Positions 1-9,034 of a stretch of 61,956 nucleotides of DNA are shown here, piece by piece; position 1 is the stretch's first letter, and each line of letters starts with the position of its first letter. The notes beneath the pieces are model-generated. The model ran no database searches. It had not been told where the DNA came from and was given only the letters and a program-made list of their open reading frames with translations. The position numbers were made by a program, and so were the translations under genes. Source of the DNA: Polaromonas sp. Its GTDB lineage: Bacteria; Pseudomonadota; Gammaproteobacteria; Burkholderiales; Burkholderiaceae_C. The stretch covers positions 1-61,956 of the forward strand of contig JAURVI010000048.1 of assembly GCA_030655515.1 (NCBI GenBank), in the 5' to 3' direction.

Positions 1-3
1 CGA

Positions 4-1008
4 TCAGTGCGCCCCCGCCGTGACAATCGGCGCCGACATGTGCTCGCTGCCCGACCGAATCCGCGTCCTCACGATCACCATCACCGCCCCGCAGCACGCG
101 CACAGGATCGGCGCGCGCGCCTTGACCCAGGCCAGCGCCCGGCTCGGCGCGAACTTCAGCAGCAGGTGCAACAAAGCGATCAGCCGCTTGCAGTTCGGAT
201 GCAGAAAACCGAAGTTGCGCGCACGCCGAAAGCCCTTGGGCAGCACATGCTGCAACACCAGCCAGAGGAACTGCGCACCGGACACGGTGCGTCGTTCCAT
301 CTTCCCGGTCTTGGCGGTGCGATAGCGGAAGCTGACCTGACCGCCATCGACGGCGACGATATCTTTCTCGGCAATGACACCGCGGTAAAGATAACGCCCC
401 AGGTAGACCAGCGCCGGCTCGCCGCTGCCCACCGACTTGCAATCCACCACCCAGTCTTTCGGGTAGCGCGCGGGCAGCCTCAATCCGGCGGCCTCGATGC
501 CCGCCAGCAGCTTTCCCCGGAAGACCTTGGCCAGGGCCTTGTGGTTGAACAGATAGCCGCCCTTGGCCGGGCGCCGCTTGGTACGCCATTGCCGGCGCTT
601 GGCGTCGACCGCCGCCGCCGGCATCACCAGATGCACATGCGGGTGATAGTCCAGCCGCCGCGTGTGGGTGTGCAGCACCGCAATGGCGCCGGGCGTGCCC
701 CGCAACTGCCGGTCGTTCTGGCTGAACGTGCGCACCGTCTCCCAGGCGCAGCGCAGCAGCAGATCGTAGACGACGCGCTGGTGGGCCCCGGCCAGCCCCC
801 TGAATTCGGCGGGCAGGGTGAAGGTCAGCAGAAAGTACTCGGCGGGGACTAAAGCACGCATCTGGCGTTCCAGCCATTGCTGGCTCTCATGGTGCTGACA
901 GTGCGGGCAGTGGCGATGGCCGCAGGAATGCGGCGCCAGCTTCTGATGCGCGCATCCCGTGCATTGGACCTGCATCATGGGACTGGCCTGGGTGCGGCAC
1001 TGCTTCAT
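4..1008 (-). CDS. IS91-family HUH transposase, N-terminally truncated
   Basis: Single-strand transposase of the IS91 family. An N-terminal zinc-binding cluster with the pattern CxxC...CxHxxCPxC (residues about 17-38) is followed by the HUH metal motif HPHVH near residue 122 and the tyrosine motif YLGRYLY near residue 203. These are the residues that cut and rejoin DNA in this family. The copy is 334 aa from the first ATG. The in-frame sequence upstream of that ATG still looks like transposase, so the true N-terminus was lost in the fusion with the recombinase frame. Its stop codon lies at the edge of the window. It is probably immobile, although all catalytic motifs remain. Identification of the family is firm; activity is doubtful. 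Confidence 0.85.
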   Translation of the reverse strand: MKQCRTQASPMMQVQCTGCAHQKLAPHSCGHRHCPHCQHHESQQWLERQMRALVPAEYFLLTFTLPAEFRGLAGAHQRVVYDLLLRCAWETVRTFSQNDRQLRGTPGAIAVLHTHTRRLDYHPHVHLVMPAAAVDAKRRQWRTKRRPAKGGYLFNHKALAKVFRGKLLAGIEAAGLRLPARYPKDWVVDCKSVGSGEPALVYLGRYLYRGVIAEKDIVAVDGGQVSFRYRTAKTGKMERRTVSGAQFLWLVLQHVLPKGFRRARNFGFLHPNCKRLIALLHLLLKFAPSRALAWVKARAPILCACCGAVMVIVRTRIRSGSEHMSAPIVTAGAH

Positions 1009-1406
1009 CGCCGCCAGGGCCCGGTAGTGGTCTGGAGCACGCGGGTGGCGGCGAACAGTCGCTTGGCCTCATCGATCGTGACGATGTCCGGCAAACGCTG
1101 AGTCCGCGGCGGCTTGATCAGGCCGGGCGCCACCCAGGGCTTCTTCAGGACATGCGCGTAGTAGAACTTCAACCCATACAGATCGAGCTTGACCGTGCTC
1201 CACGAGTGCGTGGCCACCAGCTCGGTGAAGTAGTTCGTCAGTTGTTGCTCGGACAGGGTGTCGATCTGATGATCGAAGTAGTTGCCGATGCGCCGTATGG
1301 CGCGCGAATACGCCTCGATGGTCTTGGGTTGCAGCCCCTTGAGCTTGAGGTGCTTGAGATGCGTCTGGTATTGCCGGTCAAAGTGCGCGGCGGTGTCGTT
1401 CGTCAT
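1005..1406 (-). pseudogene. Tyrosine recombinase N-terminal fragment of the IS91-like element
   Basis: This 133-aa frame matches only the SAM-like core-binding N-terminal domain of a phage-type integrase: helices with the sequence TIEAYSRAIRRI near residue 30 and the start of the catalytic domain (DEAKRLFAATR near residue 113). The Arg-His-Arg-Tyr catalytic residues are absent because the frame runs into the transposase region and stops after about 15 unrelated residues. Full proteins of this type are near 290 aa. In related IS91-like elements an intact recombinase precedes the transposase. The four-base overlap with the transposase ATG is a product of the deletion rather than natural coupling. 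Confidence 0.75.
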
Positions 1407-1518
1407 GCTGGTTTATCCTCACGAAATATTGCACAATCAAACCCCTCGGCATTGAGGGGATGAAGGTGCAGAATAATTCGTGGTGCCGCAGCAAGCGACT
1501 TCTCCGCGTAGCGGCTTC

Positions 1519-1585
1519 GTCCAACCCATCATTCCACCGGACCTGCGCGAAAAGCCGCGCAGGCCGGTGAATTCAGACGTTAGCC
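1519..1585. other. Integron attC recombination site
   Basis: The outer boxes read GTCCAAC (1519-1525) and GTTAGCC (1579-1585), matching the RYYYAAC ... GTTRRRY layout apart from one base. The inner arms CACCGG-A-CCTGCGCG and CGCGCAGGCCGGTG pair perfectly over 14 bp, leaving a single extrahelical A, with a short loop between them. The extrahelical base is the hallmark by which integron integrases choose the strand of attC. No integron integrase gene is in the window. Confidence 0.8.
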
Positions 1586-1653
1586 GACAAGAAACTGGGC
1601 GGTCGTTGACTTGCTGCATACTTCGGTAATTGCGGCGCGAAAGGAGTGGAAAC

Positions 1654-1854
1654 ATGGGAAACGTGAAGTCAATTGAGAATGCTGTGGAATCGCTACCCCC
1701 GATGGAGTTAGCTGAATTCCGGCGGTGGTTCGCTGAATTCGATGGCAACGCGTGGGATAGGCAAATCGAGCAGGATGCGGCCTCTGGCAAGCTCGACCAG
1801 TTGGCAGCAGAGGCGCTTGCCGACTATCGTGCGGGCGCGACGAGACAACTTTGA
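1654..1854 (+). CDS. Small cassette protein, probable antitoxin
   Basis: A 66-aa acidic protein beginning at the ATG at 1654, preceded by an AAAGGAGTGGAAAC ribosome-binding site. It lies directly after the attC site, as expected for an integron gene cassette. The sequence (VKSIENAVESLPP at the N-terminus, a C-terminal LADYRAG) is of a type I associate with cassette-borne antitoxins paired with RelE/HigB-like toxins. It is followed six bases later by a frame that looks like the start of such a toxin. The role as antitoxin is inference from this pairing. No DNA-binding domain is obvious. Confidence 0.7.
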   Translation: MGNVKSIENAVESLPPMELAEFRRWFAEFDGNAWDRQIEQDAASGKLDQLAAEALADYRAGATRQL

Positions 1855-1859
1855 GCTTG

Positions 1860-2018
1860 ATGCACACCGCATCAAAGCGGTTCTGGCAGTGCCTTGACGC
1901 TTTGCCCTCTGATACTCAAACCGTAGCGCACCGAAATTTTGCGCAACTTAAGGCCGATCCAAGTCATGTCTGTGAAGTACGCCTGGATCGCAAAACACAA
2001 GATCAGTGTTGTGCTTAA
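1860..2018 (+). pseudogene. Truncated RelE-like toxin of the cassette
   Basis: The ATG at 1860 opens a 52-aa frame whose first 37 residues (starting MHTASKRFWQCLDALP, then NFAQLKADPSH) have the character of RelE/ParE-superfamily toxins. After about 1968 the similarity stops, and the DNA instead resembles the first codons of an IS3-family orfB (residues VKYAWIAKHK in another frame). The stop codon TAA abuts the 3' end of the convergent protease gene. I read this as a toxin cut off by an insertion or deletion. The short size and the family call both lower certainty. Confidence 0.55.
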
Positions 2019-2842
2019 ATCAGTTTTTCTTCGGGCGAGCTGATTTTTTTCAGGGGCTGGGTGCTCGTCAGCGGTGTCCGCAGCGGCACCTGGGTCTGGC
2101 CGCCGTTCCACATCGGGTCTTCGATGCTGTCAAATACCTCGCGCAGCTTTTTGCCCCAACTGTTGTGGAGCATCCGAAAGTAGGGGTTCTCGTGGTCGAT
2201 GCAGACCACTTTGTTGCTTTGCAGTGTGTTGACTTCATAAACCGCCATGTCCAGCGGCAGGCCGACGGACAGATTGGATTTGAGCGTCGAGTCCATCGAG
2301 ACCAGCGCGCATTTGGCGGCTTCGTCCAGAGGCGTCGCGGGCGTGATCACGCGGTCGAGCACCGGTTTGCCGTATTTGGATTCGCCGATCTGGAAGTAAG
2401 GCGTCTCCAGCGTGGCTTCAATGAAGTTGCCGGCCGAATACACTTGAAACAGGCGCATGCCTTCGCCCTTGATTTGCCCGCCGAAGATCAGCGAGACATT
2501 GAAATCGACCCCCGCCTGTTTCAGGTCTGCCGCATCGCGCTCATGGACACGGCGGATTGCCGAACCCAGCACGCGCGCCGCGTCAAACATGCTTTTGGCG
2601 TTCCAGATGGTGATGGGCGGGCCACCGTCGGGGTCTTTGAGCTGCTCGATCTGCAGGATTTCACGCACCGACTGGGAAACGGACAGGTTGCCGCCCGAGA
2701 GCAGCACCATGAAGCGATCATCCGGCTTTTCATAAATGATCATCTTGCGGAAGATGCTGATCTGGTCCAGGCCGGCATTGGTTCGGGAATCCGAAAGAAA
2801 CACCAGGCCGTCGTTCAATTTAATGGCAACGCAGTAAGTCAT
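2015..2842 (-). CDS. Anbu-type proteasome-like protease
   Basis: N-terminal-nucleophile hydrolase of the proteasome fold, related to the ancestral beta subunit (Anbu). The start at 2842 is chosen because it yields Met-Thr-Tyr-Cys: removal of Met exposes Thr as the catalytic nucleophile, followed by the typical VAIKLNDGLVFLSDSRTNAG segment. A TTG seven codons upstream is possible but would bury the Thr. The protein is 275 aa, slightly longer than usual, with a polar C-terminal tail. Anbu is generally found with an alpha-E protein, an ATP-grasp protein and a transglutaminase; none is visible here, so this copy is solitary. Its substrate is unknown. Confidence 0.85.
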   Translation of the reverse strand: MTYCVAIKLNDGLVFLSDSRTNAGLDQISIFRKMIIYEKPDDRFMVLLSGGNLSVSQSVREILQIEQLKDPDGGPPITIWNAKSMFDAARVLGSAIRRVHERDAADLKQAGVDFNVSLIFGGQIKGEGMRLFQVYSAGNFIEATLETPYFQIGESKYGKPVLDRVITPATPLDEAAKCALVSMDSTLKSNLSVGLPLDMAVYEVNTLQSNKVVCIDHENPYFRMLHNSWGKKLREVFDSIEDPMWNGGQTQVPLRTPLTSTQPLKKISSPEEKLI

Positions 2843-2863
2843 GGGCAGACGATAGTGGGTCAA

Positions 2864-5506
2864 TCACCTTGCGGCAAGTTTTTTCAGTTGATAAAGCGCG
2901 TCCAGCGCCTCGCGCGGGCTCAGTGCGTCCGGGTCCATGCCGTGCAGCGCTTTCTCCACAAGGCTTGGCGCGGCGGCGGGCTGCTCGGGCGGCGCGGCAA
3001 ACAGGTCGACCTGGGCGCGTGTGGCGTTTTGCTGTGTTTCCAGCGCGTTGAGCGCGTGCCGGGCATGGTTGACGACAGCGGCCGGCACACCGGCCAGCTT
3101 GGCTACGGCGATGCCGTAGCTTTTGCTGGCGGGGCCGGGCTCGATGTGGTGCAAAAACACGATGTCGGCGCCGGATTCGACCGCGCTGACATGGACGTTG
3201 ACCGCCGCATGGTGGCGCGCCGGAAATTCGGTCAGTTCAAAATAATGCGTGGCAAACAGCGTGAAGGCCTGGGTCTTGTTGTGCAGGTGGGCGGCAATGC
3301 CGCCGGCCAGCGCGAGACCGTCGAAGGTCGAGGTGCCGCGCCCGATCTCGTCCATCAGCACCAGTGAATGCTTTGTTCCGGCGTGCAGGATTTGCGCGGC
3401 TTCCAGCATTTCCAGCATGAAGGTGGACTGGGCGTTGGCCACATCGTCGGCTGCGCCTATGCGGGTGAGAATGGCGTCAATCGGCCCCAGCCGGCAACTG
3501 CTGGCCGGCACGTAGGAGCCGATGCTGGCCAGCAGCACGATGATGGCCACCTGCCGCATATAGGTTGACTTGCCGCCCATGTTGGGGCCGGTGATGATCT
3601 GCATGCGGCTGTTGCCGCCCAGGCTGCAGTCGTTGGCAATGAAGGCGCCGCCACCGGTCTCAAGCAGACGCGCCTGCACCACCGGATGGCGGCCTTGAAC
3701 GATGGTGATGCATGGCTCTTTGACAAAGACCGGCGCCTGCCAGTCCAGTGTCAGCGAGCGTTCGGCCAGCGCACACAGCGCGTCCAGGCTGGCCAGGGCG
3801 CGCGCCAGCCGGCTCAGGGCGGGGACGAAGTGTTGCAGCTCGTCGAGGAGTTGTTCGTACAGCCATTTTTCTCTAGCCAGGGCCCGCTCCTGCGCCGACA
3901 GGGCTTTGTCCTCGAAGGCCTTGAGCTCGGGCGTGATGTAGCGCTCGGCGTTTTTCAGGGTCTGGCGGCGCCGGTAGTCGTCGGGTACCTTGTCCGTCTG
4001 GCCCTGCGTCACTTCGATGTAAAAACCATGCACCTTGTTGAACTGCACGCGCAGGTTGGCGATGCCGGTACGGGCTTTTTCGCGGCCTTCGAGGTCCAGC
4101 AGAAAATCATCGCAGTGGGTCTGGATGGCGCGCAGCTCGTCCAGGTCGGCATCGCAGCCGTGGTTGATCACGCCGCCGTCGCGAATCAGCGCGGCGGGTT
4201 CGTCCAGCAGGTAGCGATGCAATAACGCGGCGCAGGCGGGCGGTGCCTGCAAGTCCTCAAAAATAGTGGTCAAAAGTGCCGGCAGCCCCGTCTGGCCGGG
4301 TGCAAGAAGCGCTGTTTTTTGCAGCGTATCGCGCAAGGCCACCAGTTCGCGCGGGCGCACCTGGCGCAGCGCCATGCGGGCGGTGATGCGTTCGACGTCG
4401 CTGCAACCCTTGAGCCTGGCGCGCAGGGTTTGCTGCAGGCCACCCCGCAAGGCCGCAATGGCATCGAGGCGCGCTTGCGCCTGGCCGCGTTCGCGGTGCG
4501 GGCTGAGCAGCCAGCGCCTCAAAGCGCGGCTGCCCATGCCGGTGGTGCAGGTGTCTAACAGAGAAAACAGCGTGGGGGAATCTTCCCCGCGCAGGGTTTG
4601 CGTCAGTTCCAGGTTGCGCCGCGTGGTTTGCGGCAGCTCGATCAGTTCGCCCGAGCGCAGCACTTGCAGGCTGTGTACATGGGGCAGCGCCCGGCCCTGC
4701 GTGTGTTCGGCACGACCCGTCAGGGTTTGATCGACATACCCGAGCAGCGCAGACGCCGCCGCGTGGGCTTCGGACAGGGCCTCGGCATTCCACGATGCCA
4801 GCGACGCGACCTGCAATTGCGCCAGCAACCGGCGCACACCCAGCGCGCTGTCGAACTGCCAGGCGGGGCGGGCGCTGACCGCGCAGCGCTGGAGTTTGAG
4901 GCGCTGCTCGAACGCGGGCGTGACATCGACGTTGTACAGCAGCTCACTGGGCGCAATCCGCGCGACCCAGGCCTCCAGCGCGTCGCTGGCGCAATGCGCC
5001 AGATGAATCTCGCCCTGGGTGACGCTGAGCCAGGCCAGGCCGCAGGTGTTGCGCGCGCCCTGGTGTACCGCCAGCAGAATCGATTCGGTCTTGTCGCTGA
5101 GCAGCTCGGCGTCGGTCAGCGTGCCGGGCGTGACCACGCGCACCACCTTGCGTTCGACCGGCCCCTTGGCTGTCGCCACGTCGCCCACCTGCTCGCAGAT
5201 GGCGACCGACTCGCCGAGCTTGATCAGTTTGGCCAGATAGCCTTCCAGCGAGTGAAAGGGCACACCGGCCATCACCACCGGCTCGCCGGCCGACTGGCCG
5301 CGCCGCGTCAGCGTGATGTCGAGCAGGCGCGCGGCTTTTTCGGCGTCGGCATAAAACAATTCGTAAAAATCGCCCATGCGGTAAAGCAGCAGCGTGTCGG
5401 GATAGTCCGCCTTCAGGCCCAGGTACTGCTGCATCATGGGCGTGTGTTTGCCGATCCCGGCGGCGGACGTATCGGCGATGGCTGGAGGTGGCGCTGGAAG
5501 GTTCAC
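2864..5506 (-). CDS. mutS: DNA mismatch repair protein MutS
   Basis: Recognises base mismatches and small loops and recruits MutL in an ATP-dependent way. The order is typical: mismatch-binding domain with the segment [10 protein letters not shown] (residues about 43-52, which precede the connector and lever domains), then a C-terminal ATPase with Walker [10 protein letters not shown] (about 639-647), Walker [11 protein letters not shown] and the FATHY segment. Length is 880 aa, a little above the 853 aa of the E. coli protein because of the N-terminal extension and tail. The start is GTG at 5506; the conserved HTPMMQQYL lies just inside, so a start cannot be much further downstream. It is monocistronic or co-transcribed with the downstream protease, 21 bases away. 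Confidence 0.97.
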   Translation of the reverse strand: MNLPAPPPAIADTSAAGIGKHTPMMQQYLGLKADYPDTLLLYRMGDFYELFYADAEKAARLLDITLTRRGQSAGEPVVMAGVPFHSLEGYLAKLIKLGESVAICEQVGDVATAKGPVERKVVRVVTPGTLTDAELLSDKTESILLAVHQGARNTCGLAWLSVTQGEIHLAHCASDALEAWVARIAPSELLYNVDVTPAFEQRLKLQRCAVSARPAWQFDSALGVRRLLAQLQVASLASWNAEALSEAHAAASALLGYVDQTLTGRAEHTQGRALPHVHSLQVLRSGELIELPQTTRRNLELTQTLRGEDSPTLFSLLDTCTTGMGSRALRRWLLSPHRERGQAQARLDAIAALRGGLQQTLRARLKGCSDVERITARMALRQVRPRELVALRDTLQKTALLAPGQTGLPALLTTIFEDLQAPPACAALLHRYLLDEPAALIRDGGVINHGCDADLDELRAIQTHCDDFLLDLEGREKARTGIANLRVQFNKVHGFYIEVTQGQTDKVPDDYRRRQTLKNAERYITPELKAFEDKALSAQERALAREKWLYEQLLDELQHFVPALSRLARALASLDALCALAERSLTLDWQAPVFVKEPCITIVQGRHPVVQARLLETGGGAFIANDCSLGGNSRMQIITGPNMGGKSTYMRQVAIIVLLASIGSYVPASSCRLGPIDAILTRIGAADDVANAQSTFMLEMLEAAQILHAGTKHSLVLMDEIGRGTSTFDGLALAGGIAAHLHNKTQAFTLFATHYFELTEFPARHHAAVNVHVSAVESGADIVFLHHIEPGPASKSYGIAVAKLAGVPAAVVNHARHALNALETQQNATRAQVDLFAAPPEQPAAAPSLVEKALHGMDPDALSPREALDALYQLKKLAAR

Positions 5507-5612
5507 TGGGTTTTCAGGCGGTGTCAGTCAAAGGCTGAATGCACGGGTGAATTATGCCGGTGCTCAAGTCCGGGCCGTCACACCCGATGCGCTTGGCGTC
5601 GGCAGGGCCTGA

Positions 5613-5648
5613 AAAGAAAACACCCGCCGGGGGCGGGTGTTTTTGGTC
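5613..5648 (-). terminator. Rho-independent terminator, probably bidirectional
   Basis: A GC-rich stem CACCCGCC / GGCGGGTG with a short G-rich loop is flanked by A and T runs on both sides (5616-5645). It lies between the end of the secreted-protein gene at 5665 and the start of mutS, so on the reverse strand it would stop transcription of the inverse-autotransporter unit before mutS. Confidence 0.75.
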
Positions 5649-5664
5649 TCTATGAAAAAATCGG

Positions 5665-6405
5665 TCAGAGCGGATTGGCGAAGGTGGACGATGAGCCGCT
5701 CGGGTCACTGATGGTCACCGTGGGCGGCAGGACAATCGCATAACAGGCCGCGCCGGTGTTCAGGAACTCCAGCGTATTGGCTACATCGAATTTCACAGCC
5801 ACATTCGGCGACGTCGTCGCTGCAGGCAGCACCGTGAAACCCGGCAAGCTGGCAGTCGTCTGAAGGTCCGTGCCGACAATCGCCATCCCGGGCACGGCTG
5901 CGATGGCCGTGTCGGCCTCAGGCGGCACAGAAAGCACGCGGTCATCCGTTGTGCCGTTGCGGCTGACCACCTGAATCGTGTAGCCACCGGTAGTGATGTC
6001 GCCGCTGCCGCCGGTGGAGCAAGTGGCGGCGGCGCCGGGACCGACCGCCGTGGCCGAACCATTCATCGTGAAGCTGCGCGCCAGGGTGACCCGGATGCCG
6101 TTGTAGGAGCCCGCAGGAATGGAAACGCCTTCTCCGATCGCGCCGCCGGAGCCACCGGGTTGAACCCGGCCGCTGCCCAGGTCGATCATGGATGCGCCTG
6201 TAAAAAAGGTCCAGAAAGTCCCATCCGTGCGACGGAACTGTATCGACTTGATGGTGACGACATACTTGCTAGGCGTGGCGGCCTTGCCGCCGGCCGTGAC
6301 AATCGGTCCGGCCCATGCGCTGCCCGAAACGGCACCGGCAACCACCAGCGCCCCGAGCAAGCCGGCCGCACTCCTGCTCAATTTTTTGCTAAACAAGGCC
6401 ATCAT
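5665..6405 (-). CDS. Secreted protein, DUF4382-like
   Basis: A 246-aa protein with a clear signal peptide: a basic start, a hydrophobic stretch (GLLGALVVAGAVSGSAWA) and a likely cut after Ala. The mature part is rich in Gly, Ser and Thr. Its segments KYVVTIKSIQFRRTDG and IPAGSYNGIRVTL resemble the beta-rich DUF4382 type. The start ATG overlaps the stop codon of the upstream inverse autotransporter gene (TGATG) and is preceded by GGAGGAA, so the two are translationally coupled. I infer that it acts at the cell surface together with the barrel. A precise function is not known, and the domain call is from memory of the fold pattern. Confidence 0.7.
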   Translation of the reverse strand: MMALFSKKLSRSAAGLLGALVVAGAVSGSAWAGPIVTAGGKAATPSKYVVTIKSIQFRRTDGTFWTFFTGASMIDLGSGRVQPGGSGGAIGEGVSIPAGSYNGIRVTLARSFTMNGSATAVGPGAAATCSTGGSGDITTGGYTIQVVSRNGTTDDRVLSVPPEADTAIAAVPGMAIVGTDLQTTASLPGFTVLPAATTSPNVAVKFDVANTLEFLNTGAACYAIVLPPTVTISDPSGSSSTFANPL

Positions 6406-7331
6406 CAGTTCCTCCGCCCAATCGTTACACCACTACCGCCGCCGGTCTTTTTCTCAACCACGATATCGTTTTGCCTGCGCACTTTGTCCAGCGTGTGCAG
6501 CGTCAGGTCGCGAGCCTCGAACGAGACAGGCTTGCGCATGCCTTCCAGCATGGTCCCGGGAACACCGTTGCCCGGATTGCCCAGCAAGTTGTAGGATAGC
6601 CTGATGAATGAGCTCGGGCGAGTGTAGTTGTCGTCCTGGCGGCCCAGCTCCAGGGAAACATTCTTCGAAATATTGCCCTTGAACGCCAGCTTGGCGCCCT
6701 TGAGGTCCTCGATCCCGGCCGTTGCGCTTTTCCAGCGGTAGGAGTTGGCCGCCACGCGTATCCACGAAAGGTAGGGAATCGGGGCGTCGATTTCGAAATC
6801 GCGGCCGCTAAGTGCCTTTTCCGTCGTGCTGATTCCGTTCAGGGTCGAAGTCGTTTTTTCGCCGCTGATGCCGTGGTAAAAGTTGGTGCGGAAGGTCAGA
6901 TACTGGCCGATTGCCTCGGCACCCACGCCCCAGCGTTTGTGGTCGTATTTGGTGGTCGTGTCGTAGAAAGTGTTCACACCCAGGAGCCAGGTCTTGTCCT
7001 CGAGCAGGTTGCGATAACCCAAGCCGAGATTGAAGGTGTTGTCGCTATGGCGGCGGCCCCAGCGACCCTGAAAGAAAACGGTATCGCGCAAGGTCTTGGG
7101 CGTCTGGTAAAGCGGCTGCACCGTTTCAACCGACCAAGTCGGGTTGCTTCGGTCCATCGATTCGACGCTGATGTCCGTCCGGCGCAGCCAGTCGGGCAAA
7201 CGGGAATCATTTTTGACTTGCTGGGCGACGTTTTGAACCACCGTCGGCGCCAGTGCGGTAACGTCGGCAGCCTGGACGGAAAATGCGCTCAACATGCCTC
7301 CTGCCAATAGGGGGACTGAAAAAGGTTTCAT
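6405..7331 (-). CDS. Inverse autotransporter beta-barrel protein without passenger
   Basis: Outer-membrane protein of the intimin/invasin type. After a signal peptide (MKPFSVPLLAGG..., cut near AQAAD) comes the inverse-autotransporter beta-domain, shown by NLGLGYR, LLGVNTFYD and KRWGVGAEA around residues 100-150, with alternating barrel strands. The start at 7331 gives a proper signal peptide and has AGAGGAA upstream; longer in-frame extensions look non-coding. At 308 aa the protein ends soon after the barrel and lacks the C-terminal Ig-like or lectin passenger that intimins secrete. It is coupled to the downstream secreted protein. I infer a role in surface display or adhesion. Confidence 0.8.
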   Translation of the reverse strand: MKPFSVPLLAGGMLSAFSVQAADVTALAPTVVQNVAQQVKNDSRLPDWLRRTDISVESMDRSNPTWSVETVQPLYQTPKTLRDTVFFQGRWGRRHSDNTFNLGLGYRNLLEDKTWLLGVNTFYDTTTKYDHKRWGVGAEAIGQYLTFRTNFYHGISGEKTTSTLNGISTTEKALSGRDFEIDAPIPYLSWIRVAANSYRWKSATAGIEDLKGAKLAFKGNISKNVSLELGRQDDNYTRPSSFIRLSYNLLGNPGNGVPGTMLEGMRKPVSFEARDLTLHTLDKVRRQNDIVVEKKTGGGSGVTIGRRN

Positions 7332-7660
7332 TGGAATGGCGTTCCTCTTTGAAGCTGCTGAAATTTGTTGCCAACAACGTAGACGTAAGGAAGAGTAATC
7401 AATTGAAAAAATATGTTTTTGAGATTTATCAAACCACGCATGAAAAGATACAGCATCAAGAATCATGGACAAAAGATGCGGCTTGAAGAGGCTGATGGCG
7501 TGAAGTCCTACGCACAGGCCAGATGAATTCGTCGAAAAGTGTCACATCCCCGAAGTAAACTGGTCGAACCGAAGCCTGACACGCTCGATACCCATGCCGC
7601 ACGGACCGATGCCACAGGGTTTGTGGTCGGCTCGAAAAACTCCCCACCGAAGGGCACGCC
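7332..7660. other. Divergent intergenic region
   Basis: This 329-base region separates the reverse autotransporter unit from the forward halogenase-like gene and must hold both promoters. It contains an AT-rich stretch at about 7385-7460. I see no convincing pair of -35/-10 boxes, hairpin or operator. Confidence 0.5.
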
Positions 7661-9013
7661 ATGACCGAGCAGAGTTCCTCAACCCCCTCATCCGCCGCCG
7701 CCCTGAGCGAGTGCGATGTGCTGGTGGTGGGTGGCGGTCCGGCGGGTGCCACGGCAGGGGCGCTGCTGGCGCAACGGGGGCACAAGGTCGTGATCCTTGA
7801 AAAAGATCATCATCCGCGCTTTCACATAGGCGAGTCGCTGCTGCCGGCCAACCTGCCGCTGCTTGAAAAACTCGGGGTGGCGGACGCTGTCAAGGCCATC
7901 GGCATGGAGAAATGGGGTGCCGAATTCGTCTCGCCCTGGCACGACAACAAGAGCCAGACCTTCAAATTCGGCGACGCCTGGGACAAGTCCATGCCGTTTT
8001 CCTACCAGGTGCGGCGCTCCGAGTTCGACGACATCCTGATCCGCAACGCTGCCAGGGCGGGTGCCGAAGTGATTGAAGGCTGCCGGGTCAAGGACGTGGC
8101 TTTTTCGCCGGACCACCGCAGCGCCACCGTTCATGCGCAGCATGAAGATGGCCGCATTGCGCACTGGCGCGCGCGCTTTGTGGTGGACGCTTCGGGGCGC
8201 GATACCTTGCTGGGCAAGCAGTTCGACGTCAAGCGCCGCAACCCCAAACACAACAGCGCGGCGCTTTACGCTCACTTCACCGGTGCGACCCGGCATCCGG
8301 GCCAGGATGCCGGCAACATCACCATCTTCTGGTTTGACCACGGCTGGTTCTGGCTGATTCCGCTGGCCGACGGCGCCACCAGCATCGGTGCGGTGGTCTG
8401 GCCGCATTATCTGAAGAGCCGGAGCAAACCGATCAAGGACTTTTTCCTCGACACGATTGCCCTGTGCCCGGCGCTCAGCCAGCGGCTGGCCCATGCGACG
8501 CTGTCGTCGGAGGTGGAGGCGACCGGCAATTTTTCATACGCCTGCGAGCGCACCCATGGCCCCAACCACGTGATGATCGGGGACGCCTTCACCTTCATCG
8601 ATCCGGTATTTTCCTCGGGCGTCATGCTGGCCATGCAGGGCGGCTTTGCCGCGGCCGAGGCGGTGAACACCTGCCTGCGCGAACCGGCCAGGGCGAAGGC
8701 CGCGCTGGCGCATTTTGACCGGCAGGTGCGCAAGGGCCCGAAGGAGTTTTCGTGGTTCATCTACCGCGTGACCAGCCCGACCATGCGCGACATGTTCATG
8801 GGGCCGCGCAATGTGTGGCGCGTGAAGGAGGCGTTGCTGTCCATGCTGGCCGGGGACATTTTCGGCAAGACGCCGATCTGGGGTTCTCTGGCGGTGCTCA
8901 AGGCCATTTTTTACATTGCATCCGTCCGGAACTTCAAGCGTTCCTGGCATGCCCTGCGCCTGCGCAAGGCCAACATCCGCGTGGTCGACGATGCCGCGCC
9001 CGCGGTGCGCTGA
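7661..9013 (+). CDS. FAD-dependent halogenase-like oxidoreductase of the aryl-polyene cluster
   Basis: Flavoprotein of the tryptophan-halogenase / geranylgeranyl-reductase superfamily. The FAD-binding GGGPAG motif is near residue 26 and the GESLLP segment near 60. WFWLIP at residues 229-234 fits the WxWxIP signature that keeps flavin halogenases from acting as monooxygenases. A second FAD contact GDAFTFIDPVFSSG follows at about 307. At 450 aa it has the length of the variant halogenases acting on carrier-bound or phenolic rings. In Xanthomonas the brominated aryl polyene xanthomonadin is made by a cluster with such an enzyme. I therefore infer halogenation of the polyene head group, though a simple hydroxylase or reductase cannot be excluded. 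Confidence 0.75.
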   Translation: MTEQSSSTPSSAAALSECDVLVVGGGPAGATAGALLAQRGHKVVILEKDHHPRFHIGESLLPANLPLLEKLGVADAVKAIGMEKWGAEFVSPWHDNKSQTFKFGDAWDKSMPFSYQVRRSEFDDILIRNAARAGAEVIEGCRVKDVAFSPDHRSATVHAQHEDGRIAHWRARFVVDASGRDTLLGKQFDVKRRNPKHNSAALYAHFTGATRHPGQDAGNITIFWFDHGWFWLIPLADGATSIGAVVWPHYLKSRSKPIKDFFLDTIALCPALSQRLAHATLSSEVEATGNFSYACERTHGPNHVMIGDAFTFIDPVFSSGVMLAMQGGFAAAEAVNTCLREPARAKAALAHFDRQVRKGPKEFSWFIYRVTSPTMRDMFMGPRNVWRVKEALLSMLAGDIFGKTPIWGSLAVLKAIFYIASVRNFKRSWHALRLRKANIRVVDDAAPAVR

Positions 9014-9034
9014 CAGCCGGACAAGTCAGACTGT

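Larger units (their letters stand above)
4..1406 (-). mobile_element. IS91-family element, internally deleted
   Basis: Two reverse-strand reading frames form a remnant of an IS91-type element that moves by rolling circle. A tyrosine-recombinase N-terminus comes first and the HUH transposase follows. The recombinase loses its catalytic domain at about 1030. The transposase frame there reads into a normal-looking sequence (residues DHYRALAAMKQ) without its own N-terminus. A deletion between the two genes therefore seems to have joined them. Element ends were not located with confidence; the left end may lie outside the window. Confidence 0.75.

Noticed and set aside
4598..5743. A 381-codon frame antisense to mutS
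   Set aside because: Shadow of the mutS frame with Arg/Gln-rich, domain-free sequence.
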